DNA of 64,000 nt from the NCBI GenBank assembly GCA_049997955.1, contig JAEBDY010000026.1, positions 14,500 to 78,499 of the forward strand. Reading direction: 5' to 3'. Under the pieces are notes generated by a model. The model was not told the DNA's origin. It did not search any database and was given only the letters and a program-made list of their open reading frames with translations. The translations under genes and the position numbers were made by a program. Source of the stretch: Umezawaea sp049997955 (GTDB lineage Bacteria; Actinomycetota; Actinomycetes; Mycobacteriales; Pseudonocardiaceae). This document shows, piece by piece, positions 52,087 to 61,150 of this stretch; the stretch's first letter is position 1; every line of letters starts with the position of its first letter.

Positions 52087-53511
52087 ATGTCTACCGTCGA
52101 GGCCCAAACCGAGAGAGCGCCCAGCGCTCTGCGCCTGTTACGCGCGAACCGGCCGCTGCGCGCGCTGTTCACCGCGCGAGTCGTGTCCTACGCCGGGGAC
52201 TCGATGAGCCTGGTCGCGCTGATGCTCTACGTGGCGAACACGACCGGGCAAGGCCTGGCGGTGGCGCTGCTGCTGCTGGTCGGCGACTTCGTGCCCTCGC
52301 TCCTGAGCCCGATCGCCGGGGCCATCAGCGATCGGTTCGACCGGCGACGGGTGATGATCATCTCCGAGGTCGCCCAAGGCGCGCTGGTGCTGCTGATCGC
52401 GCTGTCGCTGCCTCCGCTGCCGCTGCTGCTGCTCCTGGTGGGGCTGCGGGCCATCGCGTCGCAGATCTTCCAGCCCGCGTCCCGCTCGGCCATCCCCGCG
52501 ATGGTCACCGGGCGCGACCTGGAGACGGCGAACTCGACCGTCGGCTTCGGCTCCAACTGCGCGGAGGCGTTCGGTCCGCTGTTCGCCGCGGCGATGCTGC
52601 CTTTCCTCGGCATCCGCGGGGTCCTGCTGGTCGACGCGGCGTCGTTCCTGCTGTCGGCGGTGGTGCTGATGGCCACCAAGCCGATGCCGCCGGTGCCGGA
52701 TCCGGACGCGGACACCGGCACGCTGCTGTCCCAGGCGAAGGACGGCTTGGGCTACATCCTGCGCACACCCGCCCTGCGGATCATCTCGCTGGGCTTCTGC
52801 GCGGTGGTGGCGTTCAACGGCGTGGACGACGTGGCGCTGGTGCTGCTGGCCAAGGACGAGCTCAAGTCCGGTGACTCCTCGGTCGGCCTGCTGCTCGGCG
52901 CGGTCGGCATCGGCCTGCTGGTCGGCTACGCGCTGCTCACCCGCTACAGCGCCAAGATGGCGATGCCCGCGCTTCTGGTGGCCGGGTTCCTGGTCAGCAG
53001 CGCGGGCAACTTCCTGACCGGCCTGGCCTGGTCGGTGGCCGCCGCGTTCACCGTGCAGGCGGTGCGCGGCCTCGGCATCGCCGGGATGGACGTGGCGTCG
53101 GCGACGATGCTTCAGCGGATCGTGCCGCCGGGGATGCTGGGCCGGGTGTTCGGCAACCTCTACGGCGCGATCGGGGTGGCTGCCGCCATCTCCTACATCG
53201 GCGGCGGTCTGCTGCTGGACGCCACCGACGCCAGGGTCACGCTGATGGTCGCCGGTGGCGGGGGCGTGCTGTTCACCCTGCTGGTGGCGATCACGTTGCC
53301 GCGGGCGCTGCGCAAGCACGGCGACGGCACACCACCGCCGGACGACTCCGGCGGACCGTCCGGGGAGCCCGACCGGACGAGCGCTCCGACGGAGGCGAAC
53401 GCCGAGCCGGGAGTGGGCGCAGCGCCCGGCACGGGCGACCCGTCCGATCCCGGCACCCTGCCCGACCCCGGCAACCTGCCGGGACGGGCGGACAGGATCG
53501 ATCCCGCCTGA
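52087..53511 (+). CDS. MFS exporter (MFS_3/EntS-like)
   Basis: A 474-residue transporter with about 12 membrane segments. The loop DRFDRRRVMI between helices 2 and 3 is the MFS motif, and the pattern resembles siderophore and macrolide exporters of the EntS type. The last 60 residues form a Pro/Gly/Asp-rich hydrophilic tail that is not usual in the family. GGGGAG lies 6 bases before ATG. A 97-base gap after the MbtH gene could hold its own promoter. Export of the lipopeptide product is the likely role. It converges on the kinase gene with only 5 bases between stops. Confidence 0.88.
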   Translation: MSTVEAQTERAPSALRLLRANRPLRALFTARVVSYAGDSMSLVALMLYVANTTGQGLAVALLLLVGDFVPSLLSPIAGAISDRFDRRRVMIISEVAQGALVLLIALSLPPLPLLLLLVGLRAIASQIFQPASRSAIPAMVTGRDLETANSTVGFGSNCAEAFGPLFAAAMLPFLGIRGVLLVDAASFLLSAVVLMATKPMPPVPDPDADTGTLLSQAKDGLGYILRTPALRIISLGFCAVVAFNGVDDVALVLLAKDELKSGDSSVGLLLGAVGIGLLVGYALLTRYSAKMAMPALLVAGFLVSSAGNFLTGLAWSVAAAFTVQAVRGLGIAGMDVASATMLQRIVPPGMLGRVFGNLYGAIGVAAAISYIGGGLLLDATDARVTLMVAGGGGVLFTLLVAITLPRALRKHGDGTPPPDDSGGPSGEPDRTSAPTEANAEPGVGAAPGTGDPSDPGTLPDPGNLPGRADRIDPA

Positions 53512-53516
53512 GCGGT

Positions 53517-54359
53517 TCACCGCCGACCTGGCCGCCGCGGTGCGCTCGCCGCCCAGCCGCGCACCGCGGCGGCCAGGTCCCCGCACGTCCCGTACCGCGC
53601 TTCCGGCCGCGGTGCCATCGCCCGGTCCAGCACCGCCGCCAGAACCGGTGCGGCACCGGGCAGGGCGGCGTGGACCCGTTCGCGCAGACCGGGTTCCTCG
53701 GACAGCCGCCACGGCTGCACCCCGGTCGCGCACGCCAGCACGAACGCGCCAAGGGAGTACACGTCCGCCCGGTGGTCGGTCGCGAACCCGGCGACCTGTT
53801 CCGGCGCCGCGTAGCCGGGTGACCCCGCCGAGCGCTCCGGCCGGAACCGGCCGGAGCCGCCGGGGGCGCGCGCCTCTGCGGCGATGCCGAAGTCGGACAG
53901 GTAGCAGTGGCCGCCCGCGCGGGTGGCCACCAGGACGTTGCGCGGCTTGACGTCCCGGTGCACCAGCCCGCGGGCGTGCACGTGGTCCAGCGCCGACGCC
54001 ACCTGGTCGACGACTTCGGAGATCCGCATCGGCGGGAACGGGCCGTCCTCGTCCAGCTGGGCCTGCAAGTCCGAGCCGTGCACGTGCACGAACACCACGT
54101 ACGGCGGCCCGTCCTGGCCACCGAGCAGACCCGCGGACAGCACGCGGGAAACGTGCGGGTGGTCCAGGCCCGCGACCATCCTCGCCGCGACGAGGAACCG
54201 CTCGCGCATCACCGGGTCGTCGGCGACCCCCGGCCGCAGCAGCTTCACCACCACCCGCCTGCGCAGCAGCAGGTCCTCGGCCAGGTAGACCACGCTGGTC
54301 CCGGACCCGCCGATCTCCCCCTGCAACCGCAGACCCGGGATGTCCGGCACCTCCACCAC
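53517..54359 (-). CDS. Soluble Ser/Thr protein kinase
   Basis: A 280-residue Hanks-type kinase with only the catalytic domain. Glycine loop GGSGTSVVYLAED, ATP lysine Lys39 in RRVVVKLL, catalytic Asp136 in VHRDVKPRN and DFG Asp156 are all present, with SPGYAAPEQ for substrate binding. GTG 54359 is chosen because GGGAGGAG lies just before it; GTG 54392 has none. It has no membrane or sensor domain. It is divergent from an operon that encodes an FHA-domain membrane protein, a typical partner of such kinases. That operon could be its target. Confidence 0.88.
   Translation of the reverse strand: MVEVPDIPGLRLQGEIGGSGTSVVYLAEDLLLRRRVVVKLLRPGVADDPVMRERFLVAARMVAGLDHPHVSRVLSAGLLGGQDGPPYVVFVHVHGSDLQAQLDEDGPFPPMRISEVVDQVASALDHVHARGLVHRDVKPRNVLVATRAGGHCYLSDFGIAAEARAPGGSGRFRPERSAGSPGYAAPEQVAGFATDHRADVYSLGAFVLACATGVQPWRLSEEPGLRERVHAALPGAAPVLAAVLDRAMAPRPEARYGTCGDLAAAVRGWAASAPRRPGRR
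53525..53579. terminator. Perfect 20-bp hairpin inside the kinase 3-prime end
   Basis: 53525-53544 pairs without mismatch with 53560-53579 around a 15-base loop. It lies in the last 21 codons of the kinase gene, 14 bases beyond the MFS stop. With only 5 bases between the convergent stops, this coding hairpin is the only visible terminator for both. Confidence 0.8.
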
Positions 54360-54584
54360 AGCGCTCCTCCCACTCCGCCGAGCCGGGTCCACCCTGGTCG
54401 CGGACGGTTGTTTTCCTTGACCCCAAAAGCTTTCCCGGTCCCTACCCTACATAGAGGACACGACCCCTGTACCGGTTCCCGGGCTCGTGGTTAAGTCGGA
54501 TCCGAGCCAGAAACCGGGAGCCCGATCGGTGCGACCCGCTCCTCCTCCCCGCTCACCTCACCTCTCACCGAAAGGTGTGAAACC
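54360..54584. promoter_or_regulatory. Divergent promoter region between kinase and flavoprotein genes
   Basis: No gene is seen. The stretch 54411-54455 is low in GC and carries TTGACC (54417-54422) followed after 20 bases by TACCCT, a possible but over-spaced rightward promoter. Confidence 0.35.
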
Positions 54585-56162
54585 GTGTCCCCGACAGAGA
54601 ACGCGGGCGTGCTCGCACCGCCCAGATCACCAGGGTGGGACGAGCAGCCGACCGAGCTGCCCGACCAGCTGCTGCACAGTCCCGTGTGGACGGACGATCT
54701 GGTGTGGTCCTCCGGGATCCCGATCGTCGACGTGCCCTTCCTGACCGTCGGCGGCGGCATGGGTTCGTTCGTGATGGTCGACGTCCTGCGGATCGCCGGG
54801 GTGCCCGCCGACCGGGTGAAGGTCCTGACGAACCTCGAACACCCGTGGGAGAACTACGCCTACCTGACCGGCGTCTCCCAACTCCCGCCGCACTACCGGA
54901 TCCGTTCCGACGCCTCGTCGATGCCGGACAACCTCTGGGGCTTCCCCAGCTACGCCGCGCGCCGGGCCTTCCACGCCCGCAGCGTCAGCGGGTTCATCGC
55001 GCCGCTGTGGAACGTCCTCACCGAGAACGTGCTCAGCGACTACTGGACCCCGCTCGCGAGCGAGGTGTTCGCCGGGATGCGTCGGGAAGCCGACCGGATC
55101 GGCTACTGGGACAGCGTGGCGCACGGCCAGGCCCGGATGGTGCGCAGGCGCGCGGACGGCGGCTACTTCACCCTGTTCACCACCCAGGGCGCTCGCAAGC
55201 AGCGGGTGGTCTACCGCAGCGAGCACGTGCACCTGGCGGTGGGCTACCCGAGCATCCGGTTCCTGCCGGACATGCAGGACTTCCGCGCCCGGCACGGCAA
55301 CGCCCAGCGGTTCGTCAACGCCTACGAGCCGCACGAGCACGTCTACACGGACCTGAAGTCCCGTCCGGGCACCGTCGTGGTGCGCGGCGGTGGGATCGCC
55401 GCGTCGGCGATCATCCACCGGCTGCTCGAGGACCGCGAGCAGCACGGCGCCCGAACGCGGGTGGTGCACCTGCTGCGCACCTACGTCGACGGTCCCCACG
55501 GCCCGTCGGTGTTCATGCGTCGCCGCGGCGGCAAGGGCTGGGCGCACCAGGGCTTCAACTGGCCGAAGGCGTCCTGGGGCGGGCAGCTGAAGATGCGCCT
55601 GGAACGCCTGGAGGGCGACGAGCGCAAGCAGCTCTGGGACACCCTGAAGGGTTCCACGACCCCGTACCGCAAGGGCTGGCAGAAGCAGTTGCAACGGGCC
55701 CGGCGCGACGGGACCTACACCACGTTGGCCGGGACCATCGACCGCGTGGACCGCACCGCGAGCGGTGACCTGGAGGTCGCCTACACCGACGGTGCGGGCG
55801 CCCCCCGCTCCCTCGACGCCGACTACCTGATCGACGCCACCGGCTTGTTCGGCGACCTGAGCTCGCACCGGCTGCTGCGCGACCTGGTGGAGGTGTCCGG
55901 AGCCGCTCGCAACGTGCTGGGCAGACTGGACGTCAGCCCGGGGTTCGAGGTGCGGTCGCTGCGCAGCGGCACGGGTCGGATGTTCGCCGCGGGTGCGGCG
56001 ACCGAGGGCGCGTACTACGCCCCGGCCGATTCGTTGCTGGGCCTCCAGTACGCCGCGCTGCGCACCGCGGACCAGCTCGCCGAGACCGGCTTCGGCAGGC
56101 GGATCGGCCCGGGCCGGTCCATCGCGCAGTGGTGGCGGTTCCTCCGGGGGGTGGCACCGTGA
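54585..56162 (+). CDS. FAD/NAD(P)-binding oxidoreductase
   Basis: A 525-residue flavoprotein of the monooxygenase/oxidoreductase type. A first Rossmann-like motif (LTVGGGMGSFVMVDVLRIAG) starts near residue 53 and a second (TVVVRGGGIAASAIIHRLLE) near 265. DADYLIDATGLFG and GRMFAAGAATEGAYYAPADS near the C-terminus are typical FAD-contact segments. The GTG start follows GAAAGG by about 10 bases. It heads a second operon and overlaps the next gene. It may be an N- or C-hydroxylase acting on an amino acid or on the product; the sequence does not fix the reaction. Confidence 0.78.
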   Translation: MSPTENAGVLAPPRSPGWDEQPTELPDQLLHSPVWTDDLVWSSGIPIVDVPFLTVGGGMGSFVMVDVLRIAGVPADRVKVLTNLEHPWENYAYLTGVSQLPPHYRIRSDASSMPDNLWGFPSYAARRAFHARSVSGFIAPLWNVLTENVLSDYWTPLASEVFAGMRREADRIGYWDSVAHGQARMVRRRADGGYFTLFTTQGARKQRVVYRSEHVHLAVGYPSIRFLPDMQDFRARHGNAQRFVNAYEPHEHVYTDLKSRPGTVVVRGGGIAASAIIHRLLEDREQHGARTRVVHLLRTYVDGPHGPSVFMRRRGGKGWAHQGFNWPKASWGGQLKMRLERLEGDERKQLWDTLKGSTTPYRKGWQKQLQRARRDGTYTTLAGTIDRVDRTASGDLEVAYTDGAGAPRSLDADYLIDATGLFGDLSSHRLLRDLVEVSGAARNVLGRLDVSPGFEVRSLRSGTGRMFAAGAATEGAYYAPADSLLGLQYAALRTADQLAETGFGRRIGPGRSIAQWWRFLRGVAP

Positions 56163-56590
56163 CCCCCACCCTGCTGGGCCGCTGGCAGTCCCGGCTGTTC
56201 GTGCTGGCCACCACCGGTCTGCTGTGGACGCTGCTGGTCACCCCGCTGCTGCCCGTGGGGTTCGCCAGAACCGGGGAGACCTACGCGGCGACCTTCAGCG
56301 CGATCGGGGTCACCGCTGCGGTGGGTGTCGTGCTGTGGGAACCGCTTTACCAGCTCCTGCAGCAGTTCCGCTGGGAGAAGGACTGGCCCGCGATGTTCAC
56401 GCTGCTGCAGGGCATCCCGGAAGGCGCGCTGGTCTTCCTGCTGCTGGACGAGGTACTCGGCCACGACGTGCGCGCCACCCCGTTCCTGATCCATTTCGGC
56501 ACGACCTGGCTTCTGGTGTTCCTGTGCCTGCACGGGCCGCTGCGGGTGGTGTCGGTCCGCTGGCGATTCCGAGGTGGGAGACTGCTGTGA
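56159..56590 (+). CDS. Small four-helix membrane protein of unknown function
   Basis: A 143-residue protein with four predicted membrane helices. The segments LPVGFA, VLWEPLYQLLQ, KDWPAMF and GIPEGALVFLL recur in the same order in the membrane part of the next gene product (LPVGFA, VLWDTLYEVLR, QDWPEVLF, AVPEAALAW). The two are therefore paralogous domains. It overlaps both neighbours by four bases. I do not recognise the family. A partnership with the FHA protein in the membrane is likely. Confidence 0.72.
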   Translation: MTPTLLGRWQSRLFVLATTGLLWTLLVTPLLPVGFARTGETYAATFSAIGVTAAVGVVLWEPLYQLLQQFRWEKDWPAMFTLLQGIPEGALVFLLLDEVLGHDVRATPFLIHFGTTWLLVFLCLHGPLRVVSVRWRFRGGRLL

Positions 56591-58395
56591 CCCTCGACGA
56601 CTTCACCGTGGCCGTGCGCCAGGGAACGGGCCTGGTCGGCCGCTTCCCGACAGCCGTGCTGCTGCTACCCGACGACGAACCGCCCGGTGACCAGGACCGG
56701 TTGATCAGCCTGTTCACCGAAGGCCCGGACATCGGCCCGCGGCTGGCGGCGCTGTTCGCCGACCCCGCCGCGGGCGAGACCGCCGCGTTCGCCGCGGTGG
56801 TGCAGGGTCCGGACGGCATGACCGTGTACGTGCACGGCCCGCTGGAGGTGGCCGCCGACGGCCCCACAGCGGAACTGCGGGTGCGCGGCGGGACGAGCGG
56901 AGGCCTGCGCCGCTACGACATCCCGGACGACATCACGTCGCTGGTCATCGGCGGGCTCGACGGCCGGACCGGTGACGACGGCGGCACGACCGGGCTGCGG
57001 ATGGGCCTGGTCAACGGCGGTGGCGTGGTGCTGCGCCGCGCGTCAGCCGAGCCGATGGCGATGGCGTCGGCCACCGTGGCGCGCGGCGCGGCCGACAGCG
57101 TGGCCGGGAGCGCCGTGGCCGACTCGGCGGTGGCGGTCCGGGCTCCGGGGCCCGACAGCGCGATCGTCACGAGCAGGCCGGAGCCCGCGATGTCCGGAGC
57201 GGCCGTCAACGGGATGGCGGCGCACACCGCGAACGGCTGGGCGGTCGCCACGACGGCGACGGCGACGCCCGCTCCCCCGCGGGCGCCGTTCGACCCTCCC
57301 TCCCAGCAGGCGTTCCGACCGCCCGCGACCACGTTCGGGGGCTTGGACGGCCGGGGCTCGCCCGCCCGGCAGGCCCCGGTCGAGCCGAGCGGACCGCCCT
57401 CCGGCGCGCCGACGCCGAACTGGGCGGCACGGGTCGGTGCCCGGCTGCTGACCACCGCGGTGGTCGGTGGCGTGGTCACCCTGCTGCTGGCCTTCGTGCT
57501 GCCGGTCGGGTTCGCGCCGTTCGACGAGGTGGTGCTGTCCGGTTTCGTCGGCCTGGGCCTGCTGTTCGCCCTGGGCGCGGTGCTGTGGGACACCCTCTAC
57601 GAGGTCCTGCGGAAGCGACGGGCCCGGCAGGACTGGCCGGAGGTGCTGTTCGTGGCGCTGGCGGTGCCCGAGGCGGCGCTGGCGTGGGCGGTGCAGGTCT
57701 ACCTGCTGCCGTCGCGCTACCTGGTCGACGAGATCGCCGCGGCCATCAACCTGGGGGCGGTGGCGGTGCTGGCGGGCGCGGCGACGCTGCTGCTCGGCAG
57801 GCTGCCCGCCACCCGCCGCCTGCTGCACCGCGGGCAGCCCAGGCCCGCCGAGCAGGGCTCGACCGGGCCCGGCTCACCGCGGACCGAACGACAGGCCGTC
57901 GCCGCTCCCGACCCCGCGCAGGCACCCCTGGTGTGGGGCATCAACTGCCAGCAGGGCCACTTCAACCGGCCCGACGCCCGCTACTGCGCCGCGTGCGGCA
58001 CCGCCATGCACGGGCTCACCCACGAGCCGCGCCAGGCCCCGAGGCCCGCGCTCGGCTACCTGATCGGCGACGACGGCGCGTCGCACGTGCTCGACCGGGA
58101 CCTGGTGCTGGGCACCGCTCCGCGGTCCGACCCGAAGGTGAGCGGCGGCGCGGCGGCCGCCCTGGTGCTGCCCGACGGCACCGGCCTGCTCGGTGACGCG
58201 CACACCGACATCGTCCTGAACGGCTGGAACGTCACCGTGGTCGACCGCGGCCACTCGCAGGGCACCCACGTCCGCGAGCCGGACAGCGCCACCTGGGTAC
58301 GGCTGGCGCCCGGACAGCCGTTCACCGTCACCTCCGGCAGCCGCATCCGCCTGGGCACCCGCGACCTCACCTACCACGCGGCCAACACCCGCTGA
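56587..58395 (+). CDS. Membrane protein with zinc ribbon and divergent FHA domain
   Basis: A 602-residue protein. Residues 1-115 form an uncharacterised N-terminal domain. A low-complexity Ala/Pro linker (150-280) leads to four membrane helices (about 288-410) homologous to the previous gene product. Then come a Cys/His zinc-ribbon-like motif (Cys454, His458, Cys467, Cys470 in CQQGHFNRPDARYCAACG) and a C-terminal FHA-like domain (about 485-600). In the FHA part the usual GR...SxxH pattern is weakened to GTAP...GDAH, so phosphothreonine binding is uncertain. Similar FHA/zinc-ribbon proteins accompany type VII secretion loci. Here the divergent kinase suggests phospho-signalling at the membrane. 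Confidence 0.75.
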   Translation: MTLDDFTVAVRQGTGLVGRFPTAVLLLPDDEPPGDQDRLISLFTEGPDIGPRLAALFADPAAGETAAFAAVVQGPDGMTVYVHGPLEVAADGPTAELRVRGGTSGGLRRYDIPDDITSLVIGGLDGRTGDDGGTTGLRMGLVNGGGVVLRRASAEPMAMASATVARGAADSVAGSAVADSAVAVRAPGPDSAIVTSRPEPAMSGAAVNGMAAHTANGWAVATTATATPAPPRAPFDPPSQQAFRPPATTFGGLDGRGSPARQAPVEPSGPPSGAPTPNWAARVGARLLTTAVVGGVVTLLLAFVLPVGFAPFDEVVLSGFVGLGLLFALGAVLWDTLYEVLRKRRARQDWPEVLFVALAVPEAALAWAVQVYLLPSRYLVDEIAAAINLGAVAVLAGAATLLLGRLPATRRLLHRGQPRPAEQGSTGPGSPRTERQAVAAPDPAQAPLVWGINCQQGHFNRPDARYCAACGTAMHGLTHEPRQAPRPALGYLIGDDGASHVLDRDLVLGTAPRSDPKVSGGAAAALVLPDGTGLLGDAHTDIVLNGWNVTVVDRGHSQGTHVREPDSATWVRLAPGQPFTVTSGSRIRLGTRDLTYHAANTR

Positions 58396-58468
58396 CCGCA
58401 CCGCGTCCCCGAAGACCCCCGACGACCGGCGGTCCACACCGGACCGCCCACCTGTGACGAGGAGAGCC

Positions 58469-59317
58469 ATGACGTCCGCGATGTACCAGCCCGAGACCAC
58501 CCGCTCCTTCTACAACAACTGGGGCGCCAACGAGTGGAACCGGCTGGAGAGCTCGTTCGAGAACCGGATCAACTACCGGATCCACCGCACGATCCTCGGT
58601 GAGCAGGTCAAGCCGGGCGACCGGGTGCTGGAGGTCGGCGCGGGACCGGGCCGGTTCACCCTGGAGCTGGCGAGGGCGGGCGCCGAGGTGACCGTCTGCG
58701 ACCTGTCCGACGTGCAGCTGGAGATCAACCAGCGGAAGGTCGCCGAGGCGGGGCTGGAGGGCCACGTCACCGGCTGGCACCAGGCCGACATCGTCGACCT
58801 GAGCCGCTTCCCGTCCGCGGGCTTCGACGTGGTGGTGTGCGTGGGCAGCGTGCTCAGCTGCGTGCTCGACCGCATCCCGGAGGCGCTCGACGAGCTGGTC
58901 CGGCTGGTCCGGCCCGGCGGCACCGTGATCATCAGCGTCACCTCCCGCTACGGCTACCTGCGGGCCGGGCTGAACGCGATCCTGCCGATGGTCGCCGCGG
59001 GCGGGCAGCTGGCCGCGATCGACCAGGCCGTGCGCACCGGCGACATCACCAACGTGCAGGCCGACCACGAGTTGCTCACCACGCACTTCTTCACCTGGGA
59101 CGAGCTGCGGGGGCACCTGACCTCGCGCGGCTGCGAGGTGGTCGTCGCCTCGGCGTCGAACTTCCTGTCCGCGGACACCCCGATGCTGGACGAGTCGCTG
59201 CTGGCCGACCCCGAGGTGATGGAGGCGTTCACCCGCTGGGAGCTGGACGCCTGCCGGGCGCCGGGCAACATCGACGGCGGCACGCACATGATCGTCGCGG
59301 CGCGCAAGGCGGAATGA
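58469..59317 (+). CDS. Class I SAM-dependent methyltransferase
   Basis: A 282-residue methyltransferase with motif I VLEVGAGPGRFTLELARAG near residue 54, motif II QADIVDLSRFP and a VVCVGSVLS strand. ATG 58469 is chosen because GAGGAGAG lies just before it. It follows the FHA gene by 73 bases and the next methyltransferase starts 1 base after its stop. It is one of four methyltransferases in the locus. The target is not predictable. Confidence 0.85.
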   Translation: MTSAMYQPETTRSFYNNWGANEWNRLESSFENRINYRIHRTILGEQVKPGDRVLEVGAGPGRFTLELARAGAEVTVCDLSDVQLEINQRKVAEAGLEGHVTGWHQADIVDLSRFPSAGFDVVVCVGSVLSCVLDRIPEALDELVRLVRPGGTVIISVTSRYGYLRAGLNAILPMVAAGGQLAAIDQAVRTGDITNVQADHELLTTHFFTWDELRGHLTSRGCEVVVASASNFLSADTPMLDESLLADPEVMEAFTRWELDACRAPGNIDGGTHMIVAARKAE

Positions 59318-59318
59318 C

Positions 59319-60047
59319 GTGCAGGACTACCGGCAGTCAACCTACGGCGACCGGATCGCCGACATCTACGACCGGGTGCACCACGCCTGGACCCCCTCCG
59401 ACACCGTCGAGACCGTGCTGGCGCTCGCCGACGGCGGCCCGATCCTAGAGCTGGGCGTGGGCACCGGGCGGGTGGCGCTGCCGCTCGCCAGGGCCGGGGC
59501 CAAGGTCACCGGGGTCGACGTGTCCGAACCGATGCTGGCCCAGCTGCGCGAGAAGGACCCGGAGGGGTTGGTCGAGACGGTTCTCGGCGACTTCATCGAC
59601 CTGCCGGTGCGGGGCGAGTTCAAGGTCGTGCTGGTCGTGAACTCGCTGCTGCAGCTCGCGGGCGCGGACACCCAGCAGTTGTGCCTGCGCAACATCGCCG
59701 AACACCTGACCCACGACGGGGTGCTGGTGCTGGAGGAGGCCAACCCGGCGGTGTTCACCCGCCCCGGGTTGGAGATCCTGCGGATGACCGCCGACGAGCT
59801 GCACCTGCTGGCCCAGCAGTACGACCCGGTGCACCAGCACTACTTCGCGCAGCACGTGATCATCCGGGACGGGCAGACCCGGCTCAACCCGATGGCGCTG
59901 CGGCTGACCTCCACCTGCGAGCTGGACCTGATGTGCGCGGCCGTCGGACTGGAACTGGCCGAGCGGTGGGGCGACTGGGCCCGGTCCCGACCGTTCCTGG
60001 CCGACAGCCGCTCGCACGTCTCGGTCTACCGGCGAGCGGGGGCGTGA
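59319..60047 (+). CDS. Class I SAM-dependent methyltransferase
   Basis: A 242-residue methyltransferase with motif I ILELGVGTGRVALPLARAG near residue 42 and VTGVDVSEPML as the ribose-binding Asp segment. The N-terminal YGDRIADIYD is typical of small-molecule N- or O-methyltransferases in antibiotic clusters (TylM1/DesVI-like shape). The GTG start is 1 base after the previous stop, and the stop overlaps the LLM gene by one base. Confidence 0.87.
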   Translation: MQDYRQSTYGDRIADIYDRVHHAWTPSDTVETVLALADGGPILELGVGTGRVALPLARAGAKVTGVDVSEPMLAQLREKDPEGLVETVLGDFIDLPVRGEFKVVLVVNSLLQLAGADTQQLCLRNIAEHLTHDGVLVLEEANPAVFTRPGLEILRMTADELHLLAQQYDPVHQHYFAQHVIIRDGQTRLNPMALRLTSTCELDLMCAAVGLELAERWGDWARSRPFLADSRSHVSVYRRAGA

Positions 60048-60880
60048 TGCGGTTCGGCTTCTGCTTCGGCACGATGCTCAGGGCCGATCCCGGCCCGGAG
60101 CGGCTGTGGGAACTGCTGGCGCACGTGGAGCGCGTCGGGTTCGACTCCGCGTGGCTCTACAACACCAACGGCGCCCTGCCCCCGGTGCTCGACCTGCTCA
60201 CCGAGGCGGTCCGGCGCACCGAACGGCTCGTCCTCGGACCGCACGTGCTGGTGGCGGCGGGGATGCCCCCGCTGCCCCTGGCCGAACGGCTGAGCGGACT
60301 CGCGGGCGAGTCCGGCGGCAGGTTCGTGGCCCAACTGGGCCTGGGCGGGCCGCGGGAGGCGTTGATCCCGGACCCGCGCGAGGCCGCGCGGGCCATGGAG
60401 GGCTTGCTGGCCGACATGGCGACGTGGTTCGACGCCGACGAGACGCGCCCCCGTCCACCGGTCTGGCTCGGCGGCCACTCCCCCGCCGCCGCCCGCCGGG
60501 TGGCCGCTATGGCCGACGGGTGGGTGCCGTCGTTCATCGCACCGGCCGAGTTCGGCGAACGCCGGTCGATGATCGACGACCTGGTGGCCCAGCACGGCCG
60601 CAAGGAGGTGGCGCACGCCGTGCAGGTCGTGTACGTGCCTCCGGAGTTGAACGGCCAGTCCTGGCTGTCGGAGCAGCTGGACGACGAGGTGCGCAGGCAC
60701 AAACCCGGATTCGCGACCGCGGACATCTACGCCTTCGGGGGTTACGGGGCGGTGGTGGACCGGGTGGCGGCCTTCCGCGACCGCGGTGCGGAACACGTGA
60801 TCCTGGTTCCCGCCCGACCGCCCGCGGACCCCGTTCAAGAGATCAGCAGGGTGTACTCGGAGGTCGTCCGGGCGTTCTAG
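60047..60880 (+). CDS. LLM-class (F420-dependent or flavin) oxidoreductase
   Basis: A 277-residue luciferase-like TIM-barrel protein. It has the LLM N-terminus MRFGFCFGT, the LLTEAVRRTERLVLGPHVLV strand-helix pair and PPVWLGGHSPAAARRVAAMA, which is typical of F420-dependent members. The ATG overlaps the methyltransferase stop (TGATG). It closes the second operon. The reaction could be a reduction or oxygenation of the product or a building block; the cofactor is inferred from subfamily style. Confidence 0.85.
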   Translation: MRFGFCFGTMLRADPGPERLWELLAHVERVGFDSAWLYNTNGALPPVLDLLTEAVRRTERLVLGPHVLVAAGMPPLPLAERLSGLAGESGGRFVAQLGLGGPREALIPDPREAARAMEGLLADMATWFDADETRPRPPVWLGGHSPAAARRVAAMADGWVPSFIAPAEFGERRSMIDDLVAQHGRKEVAHAVQVVYVPPELNGQSWLSEQLDDEVRRHKPGFATADIYAFGGYGAVVDRVAAFRDRGAEHVILVPARPPADPVQEISRVYSEVVRAF

Positions 60881-61150
60881 GGCCGAACTGCCGGTGGAGT
60901 CGAACGGCTCGCCCGTGCCGGGGCCCGGATTCCTTGTGACGCCGGTGGTTCGGAGTGGTGCGCGCTGTGGCGGGAAGGCGCGGTGGAGGGCGGTCCAGGA
61001 TGGCGAGGCACTTCGGGATGCGGACTTGGGGGTGGACGTCGGTGGAGTTCGGGTATGGTCGTCAGCGGCCGTCGAGCACTCAGAGTCATCGGACGTGCAC
61101 GCAACGGCAACGACGATCCGCCAACCCCCCTGACGACACCGAGGTGACAC

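Noticed and set aside
60894..61133. A 79-residue open frame in the gap before the DHA2 exporter
   Set aside because: No ribosome binding site, no family resemblance and no codon pattern like its neighbours; more likely promoter sequence.
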